DNA of 64,000 bases from Gnetum montanum (Eukaryota; Streptophyta; Gnetopsida; Gnetales; Gnetaceae). The stretch is from positions 580,390 to 644,389 of the forward strand of contig MNCI01002112.1 in NCBI GenBank assembly GCA_015680685.1. The letters are read 5' to 3'. The position numbers and the translations under genes are program-made. Below are positions 47,967 to 59,400 of this stretch, one piece after another (position 1 is the stretch's first letter; each line of letters starts with the position of its first letter). The notes under the pieces are model-generated. The model ran no database searches. It was not told the DNA's origin and saw only the letters and a program-made list of their open reading frames with translations.

Positions 47967-49080
47967 TTGGCTTCTCTTTGTTGGTGCCTAGAGAATTTAT
48001 CCAAAAGGCACTAGCAAAGAATACAAAACATCATTGTAGGTCCATCACCAATGTTCCCTCTCTACACTTGATCCAATTGTATCAAACCATGCCAAAGAGT
48101 TCTTTTGATGATGAGATAAGTCTATGATGAGGAAATGGTCATAAAGTCATAGGGAAATGGTTATGAGGGTTAACAATGCATTTCATAGTTGACATCATGG
48201 CTATGACACTAACATGTTGGTTAGTTAATGGTTTTGTCACTTCATGTTTTTTGAGATGTTGGTTACTCAGAAAATGTGTTTGAGGATCCAACATCTTGCA
48301 TTAAGGTTTCTTACTAGTATCCTCCATTTGCATGTTTGGAATTTTTGATTTTGACTTCTAGTCTTCATAGGCCATTCCAACTTCTTGACAATTTTCCTCC
48401 CCATTTTTTTGTGGGGTGAAACCTTCATTGGGTGTCTTTTCCAAGGCTAGTTTTGACATGGTTTTCTTGTTGAATGAGGTGTGTTAATTTTTAAAAAACT
48501 TAATGGATTTCCCATTTAATGGTATGTATTATACTTGATGGACTTAATTCTTTTCCTATTGAATGATATTTGTTACATTCAATGGACTTGATGATGGAGC
48601 ATCAAGAAGGGATGTCATAAGGACATAATGCATGAATGACAAAGATAGGTCAACATTGCTATTTAGGACAAGGAATGCTATAATAAGGCTATAGGGTTTG
48701 GTTCAAGGAGTGGTAACAATAATTATTTTGATCAAGCACTCTTGATATGGCAAGATAAACTCACCAAATCTTGCATAACGAGATCATGCAGTGACTTGCT
48801 ATCATGATGATTTGCACCTTCATGATGACTCTGGGCTTTATCTTGCAAACACAATCCTAAGAGAATAAGAAAACCAAGAAAATAAAATATGTTGTTACAA
48901 TATAATGCATAAGATCACATAGAATGATAAAACCATGCTACCATAGATTACCATGTTACAAAGTTTAACAGTTTTCCCGTTGCATAAAGGATGGTCATGC
49001 AGGCTCTCTTATTGTTGCTATGAAAATTGTAAATGAATGCTACATGTAATAAGGCTTTATATAGGAATGACTAACTAGAT
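47967..49080 (-). other. Element F 3' untranslated region and polypurine tract
   Basis: The purine run AACAAAGAGAAG (minus, 47983-47972) precedes the LTR start. The conserved pyrimidine-tract block is at about 48780-48880 (minus). No gene is seen. Confidence 0.7.
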
Positions 49081-50475
49081 TAGCCAACACATTTACATCC
49101 ATGTCAACTATTCTAAATGCTTTGTTGTCATAGGATTTGGTGACCAAGAAAGACCCTTTCCAGTTGGCTGATAATGTCTGTATGCTCATCGATGATCCTA
49201 AGAACTAGGTCATCCTCCTTGATCATACACTTGGTCAAGTTATGATGGTGTTGTCTCTTCTACCTCTCTTGATATCACTTAATGTAAGGAAGCATCCATA
49301 CCCATTACTCCTCCATCGAGTCTAGGTCAATGATACATAGCTCCTTACATTGTTTATCATTGATGAAGTCAGATATGACTACTCGAAGCAATGATACTTT
49401 CAATTCAAGAGGTAAAATAGCTTCAGAATCATAAACCAAGCTATAATAGGTTACACCAGTTGCCATATGATTGGTTTTTCTATAGGCCCAAAGTGCATGG
49501 ACAAGCTGCTCATGCCACTTACACTAGTTGTTATTCAACATCTTCTTGAAAAAGTTTATGAAGGCCTTATTACTTGCTTCTACCTGGTCCATTAGCTTGA
49601 GGGTAAGATGGAGATGAGAATGAAAGCTTAATTCATAGGTCATGAAAAAAAATGTTTTGTTTCTTGGCTACTAAACTATGATGCATTTTCTATGAAGCTT
49701 ATCATGGGTATGCCAAAATAGGCTACTATGTTATCAAGTATAAATTTATAGACATGTTTAGATGTTGTTCTTCTTAGAGGAATAGCTTCAACCAACTTTG
49801 TAAAGTATTTAGTCATAGTGATTATGAAACTATGCCTTGTATAAGACTTTGGTATTATAGGTCAAATAATATTCAATTACCATCATTGAAATAGCCAAGT
49901 TATCTATGTAGTGTGTAACTCAATTGGTGGTACATGTATAAGGTTACTATGTCATTGGCATGTCTCACAAGTTTTAACCTTCTATAGGTAGTCACTTTCC
50001 ATATAGGGCCAGTAATAGCCTAGCTATCTAATCTTAGTAGCCATAGCTCTAGGTCCTATATTTCCCCCACATACACCNGAGCCTAGCTATCTAATCTTAG
50101 TAGCCATAGCTCTAGGTCCTATATTTCCCCCACATACACCCTCGTGAACCTAGTCTGGGATTATTAAGCTTCAGTTTTACCCAAGCACACTAACAATATC
50201 CCATCATAGGACCATCAACATAACATGTTATTTCTTACTATGATATTTAGTTTTGATCATTTACAAATAGAATCCTTTTGAGTAGTATTCTATCCTTGTG
50301 AAGGTTCACCATGCATAAGGTAAAACTTGATATCATCATACCACTGATCTGCAAGAGAAGTATGAACCACATCCAAAAAGGTATCCTCAATGCTTTGACC
50401 AATTGGAACAACATAGTCCATATTTAATGTGGGAAACTTGCTAAAAACATTTGGTGTCACACTAAGGGCTAGCAT
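49081..50475 (-). pseudogene. Integrase and linker of element F
   Basis: Minus strand: the linker is open for 61 codons at 50475-50290 (MLALSVTPNVFSKFPTLN, DDIKFYLMHGEPSQG). The zinc domain start lies near 50110-50030, inside the duplicated segment. The core follows near 49920-49600, including a VEASNKA block that keeps the catalytic Glu (about 49570-49595). The GPY/F module lies near 49150-49175 and the C-terminus near 49090. Frame is lost repeatedly. A 60-bp exact duplication at an N (50018-50140) disturbs the zinc domain and is probably an assembly artefact. Confidence 0.78.
50018..50140. repeat. Exact 60-bp duplication around an N (assembly artefact)
   Basis: 50018-50077 and 50081-50140 are identical, separated by N (50078) and GA. 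No other copy of this integrase region carries such a duplication. Confidence 0.85.
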
Positions 50476-50990
50476 TTTAGTTGTATCAGCTATAGTGTTC
50501 TCATTTTAGGGTACATGTTGGATATCAATATCTATAAATTGTTGCAACAATTGCTATTCTAGGTCATAGTATGGTTGCAAATTTTTGGCTTTACAAGTGT
50601 AAACCTCGGTTACTTAGTTGAACACAAGTTGTGAATCACCTTTGATCATTAAGTGTTTGATTCCTAGGTCATAAGCTACCATCATTCCTCTAATCAAACA
50701 CTCATACTCCACTACATTGTTGATACATGGAAATTCAAATCAATAGGTGAAGGATTGGATTTCACCAACTATGAATGTTATGATGGTAGTGGAACTTGCC
50801 CATGAGTAGTTGAAGCTTCATCAAAGTGCATGATTACCTCATAGCCCTTAGTTACTTAGCTAATGATGTTAACATGTTCATTGGGAAATTCAGGATCTCT
50901 CATTGAATGATCATCTATGGATGAAATAGTAAGTTGTACAACTTTAGCTTGACCTTTCATTGATGCTTGAGAAACCTAATGAAAGTCAAA
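50476..50990 (-). pseudogene. Extra RNase H of element F
   Basis: On the minus strand MHFDEASTTHG (near 50830) carries the first Asp. The following EYE...RGMM, IKGDSQLV and VTEVYTCK blocks (50720-50590) and NTIADTTKMLALS (about 50500-50465) match E. The last block keeps an Ala-Asp pair that E lacks. Stops interrupt the frame. Confidence 0.78.
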
Positions 50991-51400
50991 CTCCATTGTT
51001 ATTACTTTCCATTAGGCTATATGACTACTTTCATAAATGTTAATCATTATGGCTCTAAGCATGTTGTCTTTGCAAATGACATTGACCTAGCTTCTAAAGA
51101 GGTAGTGTCTTCACTTCTTCAAAGAGAAGACTAGTGCTAAATAATACTTCTCTACTTCAATGTATTAGGTCTCATGGGAAAGTAATGCATCGCTAAGGTA
51201 GTAAATTAGCATTTTTGGTTCATCATCTCATTTCAAACAAAATAGAGAGGCAATAGAAACGTCAAAGATAGCAAGGTGGACAGAAAATAGTTTATCCTCT
51301 TGTGGAGGATAGCCTATCAGTAGTTGTGCCAAATCTTGCTTAAGGTTTTCAAAGCCTTATTGGCATTGAGCCATTCATTCATAGTGAACTCCTTTCTTAA
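50991..51400 (-). pseudogene. RT-linked RNase H of element F
   Basis: Minus-strand pieces include FLRKEFTMNEW near 51400-51365, the LLYEGDEP-like region near 51230, ETYIEVEKYYLALVFSL near 51175-51120 and SQASMKGQAKVVQLT near 50985-50930. It aligns with E 42600-43125 and is broken by several stops. Confidence 0.72.
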
Positions 51401-52530
51401 GAAAGTATTGCATGGGTTGTAAATTATTTGTAATCCTAGCAATAAACCTAAGTGTGAATTGTAATTTGTCATATAATCCTCAAAGCTCCTTAAGGTTAGT
51501 TGATGCTACCAAGTTTGATATGACCTTAACCTTATCAGGATTGACATATATTCCTAATTTAGACACTACAAAGCCCAACATCTTACCATTTTTAATGCTA
51601 AAGAAAACTTTTCAGATTAAGCCTAAGCTCATATTTGAGGCAATATTTAAGTACAAGGTCTAGGTTATGTTTATGGTCATTGCCCACTTTTAACTTAATG
51701 GCTATATCATCCACATGATCATTGAGCAAACCTAGCATGTAATCACTAGATATATAAGTCATGACTCTCTAGTAGGTTGCTCCCATGTTCTGAAGGCCAA
51801 AGGACATCATAGTATAAAAAAAGGTATCCCATGGGGTCATGAAGGTTGTACTAAGTTGATGCTTTGGATTAATCCTAATCTGGTTGTATCTTGAGAAACC
51901 ATCCATAAAGGATAATAAGGCATGCCCAACTATAGTCATGATAAGTTAATTAATACTAGGCAAAGGAAAGTCATCGATGATGGTTATCTTATTTAGGTCC
52001 TAGAAATCTATGCATATATAGATACTCCCTCTTTTCTTAGGGACTACCAATATATTAGATACCCATTTAGTGTAATCAATAGCTCTAATGAAACTAACTT
52101 GGTATCACTTTGTGATTTCATCATGAACTACTAGGGCCAAATAAGGTCTAATTTTGCACATCTTCTTTTTAACTTGTCTAATGCGAAGATCATGTATGAT
52201 GTTATGTTGTACTAAGTATGGGTCAAGACCTAGCATATCTTTATATGAACAGGCAAAGACCTTAATGTTATCTTGTAGGATCTTGGTGATGTCTTGATCC
52301 TGTTGAGGTTTGAATGAGTAAATTACCTTTAGGGTTTTCTCCTCACCAGTATGTTTCATGATAGGAACCTCAACAAGAGAGTCTTCAGCAATGTTGTTAG
52401 CCTCTAGGTTGAGGGTTCTAACTATGTTTTTAGGCCATTCTAGAGATTTCTCTATCAATGCTATGTGGTCCACAAGACTCTCAAGCTCAAGATCTAGGCA
52501 ATCAAGGTCGATAAATCATTCAACATTACT
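51401..52530 (-). pseudogene. Reverse transcriptase of element F
   Basis: The N-terminal linker and first RT blocks are open for 122 codons (52473-52108): DSLVEVPIMKHTGEEKTLK, ILQDNIKVFACSYKDM, DPYLVQHNIIHDL, KMCKIRPYLALVVHDEITK. RT continues with VSFIRAIDYTKWVSNILVV, DFPLPSIN, LSFMDGFSRYNQI, TMMSFGLQNMGATY and DHVDDIAIK. The catalytic motif is HVDD in place of YVDD (near 51700). Homology to E is continuous. Stops appear from 52107 on. Confidence 0.87.
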
Positions 52531-53280
52531 ATGAGGCCCGCTTAAGCTTAAGGGAAAACTAACCTACTCCTAAGTACTCGTACTTTAGTCCTACATGTCA
52601 ACCATAAGTACATTAAGTGGAACCTAGGTAAAGATGAGTAAACAATGTCAAAATTCTATGAAATTTTCCAAATACATGCTACTTTAATGCCAAACAATGT
52701 GCAAACGAGGTTACACAAGGCTATAAGAGATAGGAATATATAAATAAAAATGATATGAAGGCTAGACAAAGGTTAAACAAAGCTCAAACAAGGTTCAAAT
52801 AAGTTGAAGCATAATGAAAGTATGAAATATAAGGTAGAAAAAGGACAACTAAGGTTACAAGCTTGCCAATTTAAGGTCTTGGCAAGCCATGGTGCCAATT
52901 TTAGGCCTTAGTAAGCCATGGCTACATGGTATCAAATGATGATCAAAGAAGAACAAAGTCATCATTCAATACTAATCAAGGAATAAACAAAGCTCAATAG
53001 ATGCTATAATAAAGAAAATAAGGTATAGATAATGAGATTGAAATTATGTATATGTTAAACAAGGTCAACAAGGTATAACAAGGTTAAAATGGATTAAAAT
53101 ACTTTGAAATAAGGCCAAATCAAGCAAAGTGGAGCACATATGATGAAACATTATTAAAAAAGATGAAAATAGGTTAAATATTTCTAGTTTTAGGCCTTAG
53201 CAGGCCATGGTTTAATGCTACAAGGATGATAGATACGTTTTGGCATCTATTTGGGCTATTTTAAGGATGTTTTTGAGAAA
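52531..53280. other. Spacer upstream of RT, element F
   Basis: AT-rich DNA without a gene. It holds the motif units described separately. Confidence 0.55.
52855..53215 (-). repeat. Three motif units upstream of RT, element F
   Basis: Plus-strand view: CCAATTTAAGGTCTTGGCAA with GCCATGG (52866), CCAATTTTAGGCCTTAGTAA with GCCATGG (52898), and CTAGTTTTAGGCCTTAGCAG with GCCATGG (53179). The last pair is about 281 bp apart, comparable with 307 bp in E. Confidence 0.7.
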
Positions 53281-54083
53281 AAGGAGTGGTTTCTAAGGTA
53301 CTCACATTGGATCTACGTTGGAACAATGTTGGCCAGTGTGGGGTGGGTGACCCCTAGCATGGATGGGATAGCCAGGTGATTTTCTAGGATTGTTTTGAGT
53401 AGTTTCAACTCTTAATAGCTTGCATGTCTGGAGAAATGGAATGGGGAAGGAAAGAGATCTATGTTTGTATCAATTTAAGCCCATGGAAGTGCCAGTTAAA
53501 AATTTAATTTGTCATTCATGTTGGAGGCATGTAGGTCAATGTGGCCCCAACATGAATACCAAGGAAAATGAGTTTTCTAAATCCAAAGAATCAAAACTTG
53601 GGTTCTATGGCCTTCCCAAGGTAGTATAGGGATAGATATGTTAAGATTGGCTATTTTGAAGGTCAAAATTGATGAAAAATTATGTCTTGAGGTTATACCC
53701 CTCTTATCCATGTTGGGTAGAATGGCCCCATCATGGTTGGATGGGGGTTTTAGCATGGAAAATTCAAAAAGGATCAAAATAGGGTCAAGTTGTAGTTGAG
53801 GTTAGGGTGTAGTAGCTATAGGCTTCTTAGCCAAGATTTGAAACTGTTTGGAGCAGGTTTTGAGTATTAGATCACATTGAAAGATGTGCCCACCCTAGGG
53901 TCATGCTAGCCAACATGGCTCCAACATGGCATAGGGTGGAGGCTCCTATGTTTTGGTTTTGGGATGGCTTCAGAGGTAGATCAACCACTTTTTCAAGCTC
54001 CTAAGGTTGTAGATAGTGATTTTTATGGATTTTTTACAAATTTGTCTAGGTTTGAAGAATATTTGAGGAAATGCATGGTTGTA

Positions 54084-54114
<31 letters not shown>

Positions 54115-56110
54115 CCTCCCCCGTNAGCATGGATGATGGGGCTTGGTGAATTTCAAGGTTAAAACAAGATTAGATAAGTGAAAAATTAAGGTTGTGGGGT
54201 CCTAGGCTTTACCAATGTAGGTTTTTGAATTTTATGGGTGTTGGTGTACTATCAAAAGTGGAAAAGTAGTTCATCAACACTAGAGCCAATTGCCCAGTGT
54301 TTCTTAGGCCTCATGTAGCATGGATACCTTGAAATATGAGTTTTTAACATGTTTTAGCAGCAAATCGATCATGCATGTAAACTCTTAGGGTTTCCAATGT
54401 CAAGGGCTAGGACTTAGGATTTGAATTTAGTAGTTTCTAAGATTCCTGGATGATTTTGGAAGTCATCTCCTTGGAGCCATGCTAGGGCCATGCTTGCCAG
54501 CATGGATCCAGTGTCGGTGAGCAATGGGGGATAGCTTTTCATAATTTTTATTTGGTTTTGACCATGCATGTGAGTTCCCAAGGTTATCAGCATTGATGGT
54601 TGAAGTCTAGGTTTGATATTTTTCATTTTTGAATTCTTTTAATATATTTTTGAAGTTAGCCCAATTTAGGAATGCTAGAGCAATATTGCCAAGTGTTTTC
54701 CTAGTGTGGGAAATTAAGGAGGAATAGCCTTTTACCTTTTTTGGTAGGTTTTGATTAGTCTTATGGCTTCCAATAGTGTTGGCAAGGTTCTAAGTTAGTG
54801 TAGGGTAATCTGGAGTCATTTTAAGGTATTTGTGAACCTGCCATGGATCACCTCCTTAGTACCCTCGCTGGACCCATGCTAGCTAGTGTGGATAAAGGGG
54901 GTTCCTAGGATGGATATGGAAATGAACATGAGAAATGATATATCTTCTTAATTTTTTATCTACTAAAGACTCCAAGGGGGTTAGGAGGTTAACATGTGTC
55001 AATTTTTAAGCTATATTTCAAAATTTTCAGTCATACCCCCTTCATCCATGTTGGGGAATGTTTTCCAATGTGGATAGGATATCCCCTAGTATGGCTCCAC
55101 TTGAATGCATGGTTTTAGCCACTTTTGGTAGATGAAATAGGGTTTTAGAGCTATTGGGGTTGCAAAGGTTGAGGTTCAAGATCTTGTGTCAAAATAGACT
55201 ATTATGAGGGCTCCTTGGTATCTCATGCAGTCATCTCCATTGAGCCACATCGGGCTACATGGCCCCAACATGGATGGGAGGGGGATGATAACTATTTACT
55301 ATTTTTTATTGATATTGTAGAATCTGAAGATTTTGGAAGGCTTTGGTATGATTTAGATGTTGATAGGACAAGGTTCAAGGCTATTTTATGTTGTAAATTT
55401 TTTTTTAAGGAATACCCTAAAAGCTTCGATGCTTGACCCATGCTGGGAAATGTGGGTGGGATTTTGAAGGAGGGGGGTACACCAACATGGATAAGGATTT
55501 AGATTTAAAAAACTAGGTTATTCTTGGCAAATCTGGATTACTAAAGGTTGACAAGGAGTGTGGGAGGTCAAAACTGCAATATGGTTTGTCAATTTTGGTA
55601 GTTCAAAGTCACATCCCATCCATCCATGCTAGAGCCATGCTAGGTAGTGTGGATGTAACCTTACTTAGTGTGGATATACTAGTTCAAGGAACTTTTGACT
55701 AGGTTTGGTAAGGTTTTGATGTTATTGAGGATTATTGAGGGGTTTGAGTTATGTGGGCCTACCGTAGCATCAAATCAGGGCTTGGTGAGTACTAGAAGGT
55801 AGGAATGGATGTCATGCATGCTTGGGAAACATTGGGTCCATGCTAGCTAATGTGGCTCTAGAATTGTTACCTAAAGTGGCAATTCATTAAGGTTTTACCC
55901 CCTTTTGGGGTCTAGGATTTGGTCATGTTGTTGGCAGCTATCAAAATGGCAAGGGGGGTAATGATCTATGGTTATGCATTGAAGGAGGCTAGGACCCACA
56001 CTGGATGCATGCTAACTAGCATGGATGTAAAGGGGGAAAGGTTGCAAAGTGATTTTATGGGTTCCAAGATGTTAAAACCTTAGTGTGAAAGAGGTTTCTA
56101 AACTTAAAAT
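53281..56110 (-). repeat. Spacer of about 15 degenerate 187-bp repeats, element F
   Basis: The words CCATGCTAGCTAGTGTGGATG / CCAACATGG recur along the whole stretch. Anchors lie near 53329, 53532, 53707, 53905, 54290, 54474, 54685, 54867, 55048, 55240, 55434, 55620, 55830 and 56002, with typical steps of 172-210 bp and one double step. It is the inverse-complement counterpart of the E spacer. No coding sequence is seen. Confidence 0.78.
54084..54111. repeat. 28-bp poly-C run
   Basis: 28 consecutive C followed by TCCCCTCCCCC and an N at 54125. It lies within one unit of the F repeat spacer. Other units show no such run, so its length and even its presence need checking. Confidence 0.9.
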
Positions 56111-56497
56111 ACATTATACTAGCGAGGAGTTTGGTGGGGGCAATAGTAAGGAATTCAAAATTTTGAAACTTATTGCTAACTCCCATCATCCCCAACATTG
56201 ACTAGACTTTCCCATATTTTCACTTATAGTACACCATGAGTTTTAGTACCTAGAATTGGCAACAGGGGAACGAAGGAGGCACCTAGGTTTAGATCTAGTT
56301 TTTATGTTCAATTCTACCAAAAATTAATCACAAAATGTGATTCTATCCTATATCACATTGGATATGAGATCTAGAAAAATTTTTCTTCAAGGCACTTCCC
56401 TTCCTTAGTGTGTTTACTTTAAATCTTCCTCCAAGGCAACGATGGAGCTTCAATTTATCAAATTTCCAAGCTTTCTTTTTCTCTCAGTGTTGAAACC
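56111..56497 (+). other. Upstream region of antisense gene F
   Basis: 387 bp lie between the repeat spacer and the antisense ATG. I see no gene. TCCTATATCACATTGGATATGAG near 56344 contains possible TATA-like words, without firm support. Confidence 0.4.
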
Positions 56498-59400
56498 ATG
56501 AAGAAGAGAGGCAGTAATAGCAAGAATCCAATCATTCAAGAGCTAGACATAGTAGCCCAATGAATCTCCCACCTACCTAGGCCTATTATGATTCAAGATA
56601 TTACAACTCTAAGGTAGGCCATTGCTAGCTATTTTTGTTGCTTTATGACCATTTTTTGGTGTTTCTTCTAGCTTGAAATTGGAGTGTTTTTCTAGATATA
56701 GAGTGTTTTCCTTAATAAAATTTAATTTTAACAAAATATCATCCCCTAATTTTGTGGTTTTTATGTTCTTATATGGTTATACAATCATTTAGGTTTCATT
56801 TCATATGGTTTCAAATTAGTTCATGTCAATTTTTATGTGTTTTTTTTTTTACCAATTTTGGCAAAAAAGTAGACATATTTGCAAATTTTTTGTTAAGAAA
56901 ATGGTCATAAGTTGTTAAATTTTGATAATTTTTTATTTCTGGGATTATGTTTAAGGATTCCATTTGCTCTAGTTTTTCTTAATTCAGAGTTGTAATGAAA
57001 AAGGTATGAACGTTTTGGCTAGACACTATAGTTATGTTTTGTGCTATTTTCAGTTTTTCATAAAGGTTTATGAATTTTTTCTAAAGAAACAACATGGGCT
57101 TTGTGTTTTGTATGATCATGGATATGTATATTTCAATTTAAGCTTTCAAATGGTGGTTGAATCACTCTATTTCAAGCTAAAATGATTTTTTGGCAAATTT
57201 TCTATGAAACTTGCATGAAAAGGGCTTTTTGTTGCCAACTATGTTCATGCCAGTTTGGTCATGTTTTCTATTACAAAGGCTATAAATTTTCAATTGTTCT
57301 TATAATGGTAATAAAGTTCATGATTTTAGGATTCCAAGATTCCAACAGTGGTGGAATAACTAAAATTGGAGTTAAGCTAAATTTTTACTAAAATTTTTTA
57401 CAAAGGCTATGCAAATTAGGGCTTTGTTTTAGTTGTATCAATTTTACCCCTTGTAGATTGGAAGAGTTGGCATACTTAATGATTTTTCATTCTAACATCC
57501 CATACCCCGAAGGATTCCTAGGGATCTTAGCAACACTCTAAACTTGGTTTCATTGCTATAAAAATTCTTTTGCTATTTTTGGTAATGATTTTCCTATGAC
57601 TATTTCTAGGTTTTAATGTATTATTGTGTAAGTGTTGCTATAAAATAAGCGATCATGTTTCCAATTTTTGTTGACAATGTAGACATTTTAATATTTTGGC
57701 TATACGTCTTAAAGGTGTTAAAGGCTATGAAATGGTCGATTTTTGAATTTCTAAAAGAATTTTGACTAATACCCCTGAGTTTTTTATGAGGACTAATTTT
57801 ACCCCTAACTAGAGCACTTTTAGCAAAATTTTTCACAAAACTCTAAGTGTTATTTTATGTTAAACATTCTAACTATGGTTCTAATCAATGCATACTATTT
57901 TCCAATGCAAGGCCCTTCTAAAACCCATCCTGATAGTGGTGGAGTTACTGGGCATTCTCTACTACATCAACACTCCCAAGGCTAACATCCCCCTACCTAA
58001 TTTGGTTCTTGAGAAGGGCTCACTATGGTTCTAGCTGGGTGTAAGTGAATTCCTTGCCTACAACCTAAAAAATTTCAATGTGATGATGTGGTTAGACTTA
58101 GCTATTGATATAGCTAATGTCATAGTATAGACCCGAATGCCTTGGAAATCTAACCTGATTATCAAGTTTATAATTGATGATTTGGAAACCCACGTAGTAG
58201 GAGAGGCATTGAATACTAGGAATACCATTAACACACATTACTTGTCTAAGATCTAGAGAATGCCAGTGTATTCTAAGAATAATGCTAAGAATAGCCTAAT
58301 TGTGACACATCACATCCACACATTGTTCCAGAACCCTCCTGATACAATGTATCATCTACCAAGGCAAGCATCATTGTTATAATTTATTCATGTTTTTGGC
58401 TTACTTAGCTTTCTCTAACTTGTTAGTTTTTATGCACATCTTGCAAGTATAGGATTAATGACCAAAATTTAATTAGAAATGATCATACCTTGGTCATGGC
58501 TTAAACCATATTAAATGTATTTACTAAAGGCCCTAAAAGTAAGACTATTATAGATGATTAGCTAATAAGTGATTGTGATAAGAAAATTGATGTCTTCAAT
58601 CCTATCTTCAAGAAGTGTGTAGCCATTGAGATAGCACACAATTGGCTAGTGGGCTCCAAGCACATTAAGAAGAAGACCATTATTGCTAGGACCTCCACAA
58701 AAGCCTCACTGAATAAGAAGAAGAAAGGTAAGAACAAGAATGATTTTTTATGTTATGTCTAATGTTGTTATGACAACTTAGGATTCTAGTTTTTATTATA
58801 TCTTAGTCTTGCTAGATGTGCCTATGTTGATGCTAAGCATTTGTTGTAATCTTGTAGAACCTTCCATTTCTCTTGACACCACCTTATCCATTTTAGGACA
58901 CCTTGAGGATATCCTCATCCTAAACTTTGATGAGGTGGGATTGGCATAGAAGTGGTTGAGGGGATAGGTGCATAGAAACATCCAAGAAAATACTAAGCAT
59001 GTGAGTTTGCTTGATTTTTTCATGGCACCTATCCCCTCCATCCCTACTATGAAAAATGTTGAACATCATTGACTCCTTTGATGCAAAAACTAGAAATTTC
59101 AACGCTATGATTCTAAAAGTGCTAGTCACCATATCTATTAGTGAGTCTACTATTTTAGCTTGTTTACTGTTCTTGCTGATGAGATGAAAGTTGCCACCAA
59201 ACCAATGAAGGAGGCAAACCATTATGAAAAGGTTGAGGTGTGGTCAAGTGCTATCTATGGCCACTCTAGGCTTGCCCTAGATGATTTCATGAATGTTGAA
59301 GAAAGGGAATCTTATCCCTTATTCAAATCTCATGCCTTTCCTAAAACGTTGTTACAAAAGAAGGTGGTCAACATTAAATTGGGATGGACATTTAATAAGG

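Noticed and set aside
55215-55436. 73-codon open frame in the F spacer
   Set aside because: It lies across two units of the degenerate 187-bp repeat and has no counterpart in other units.
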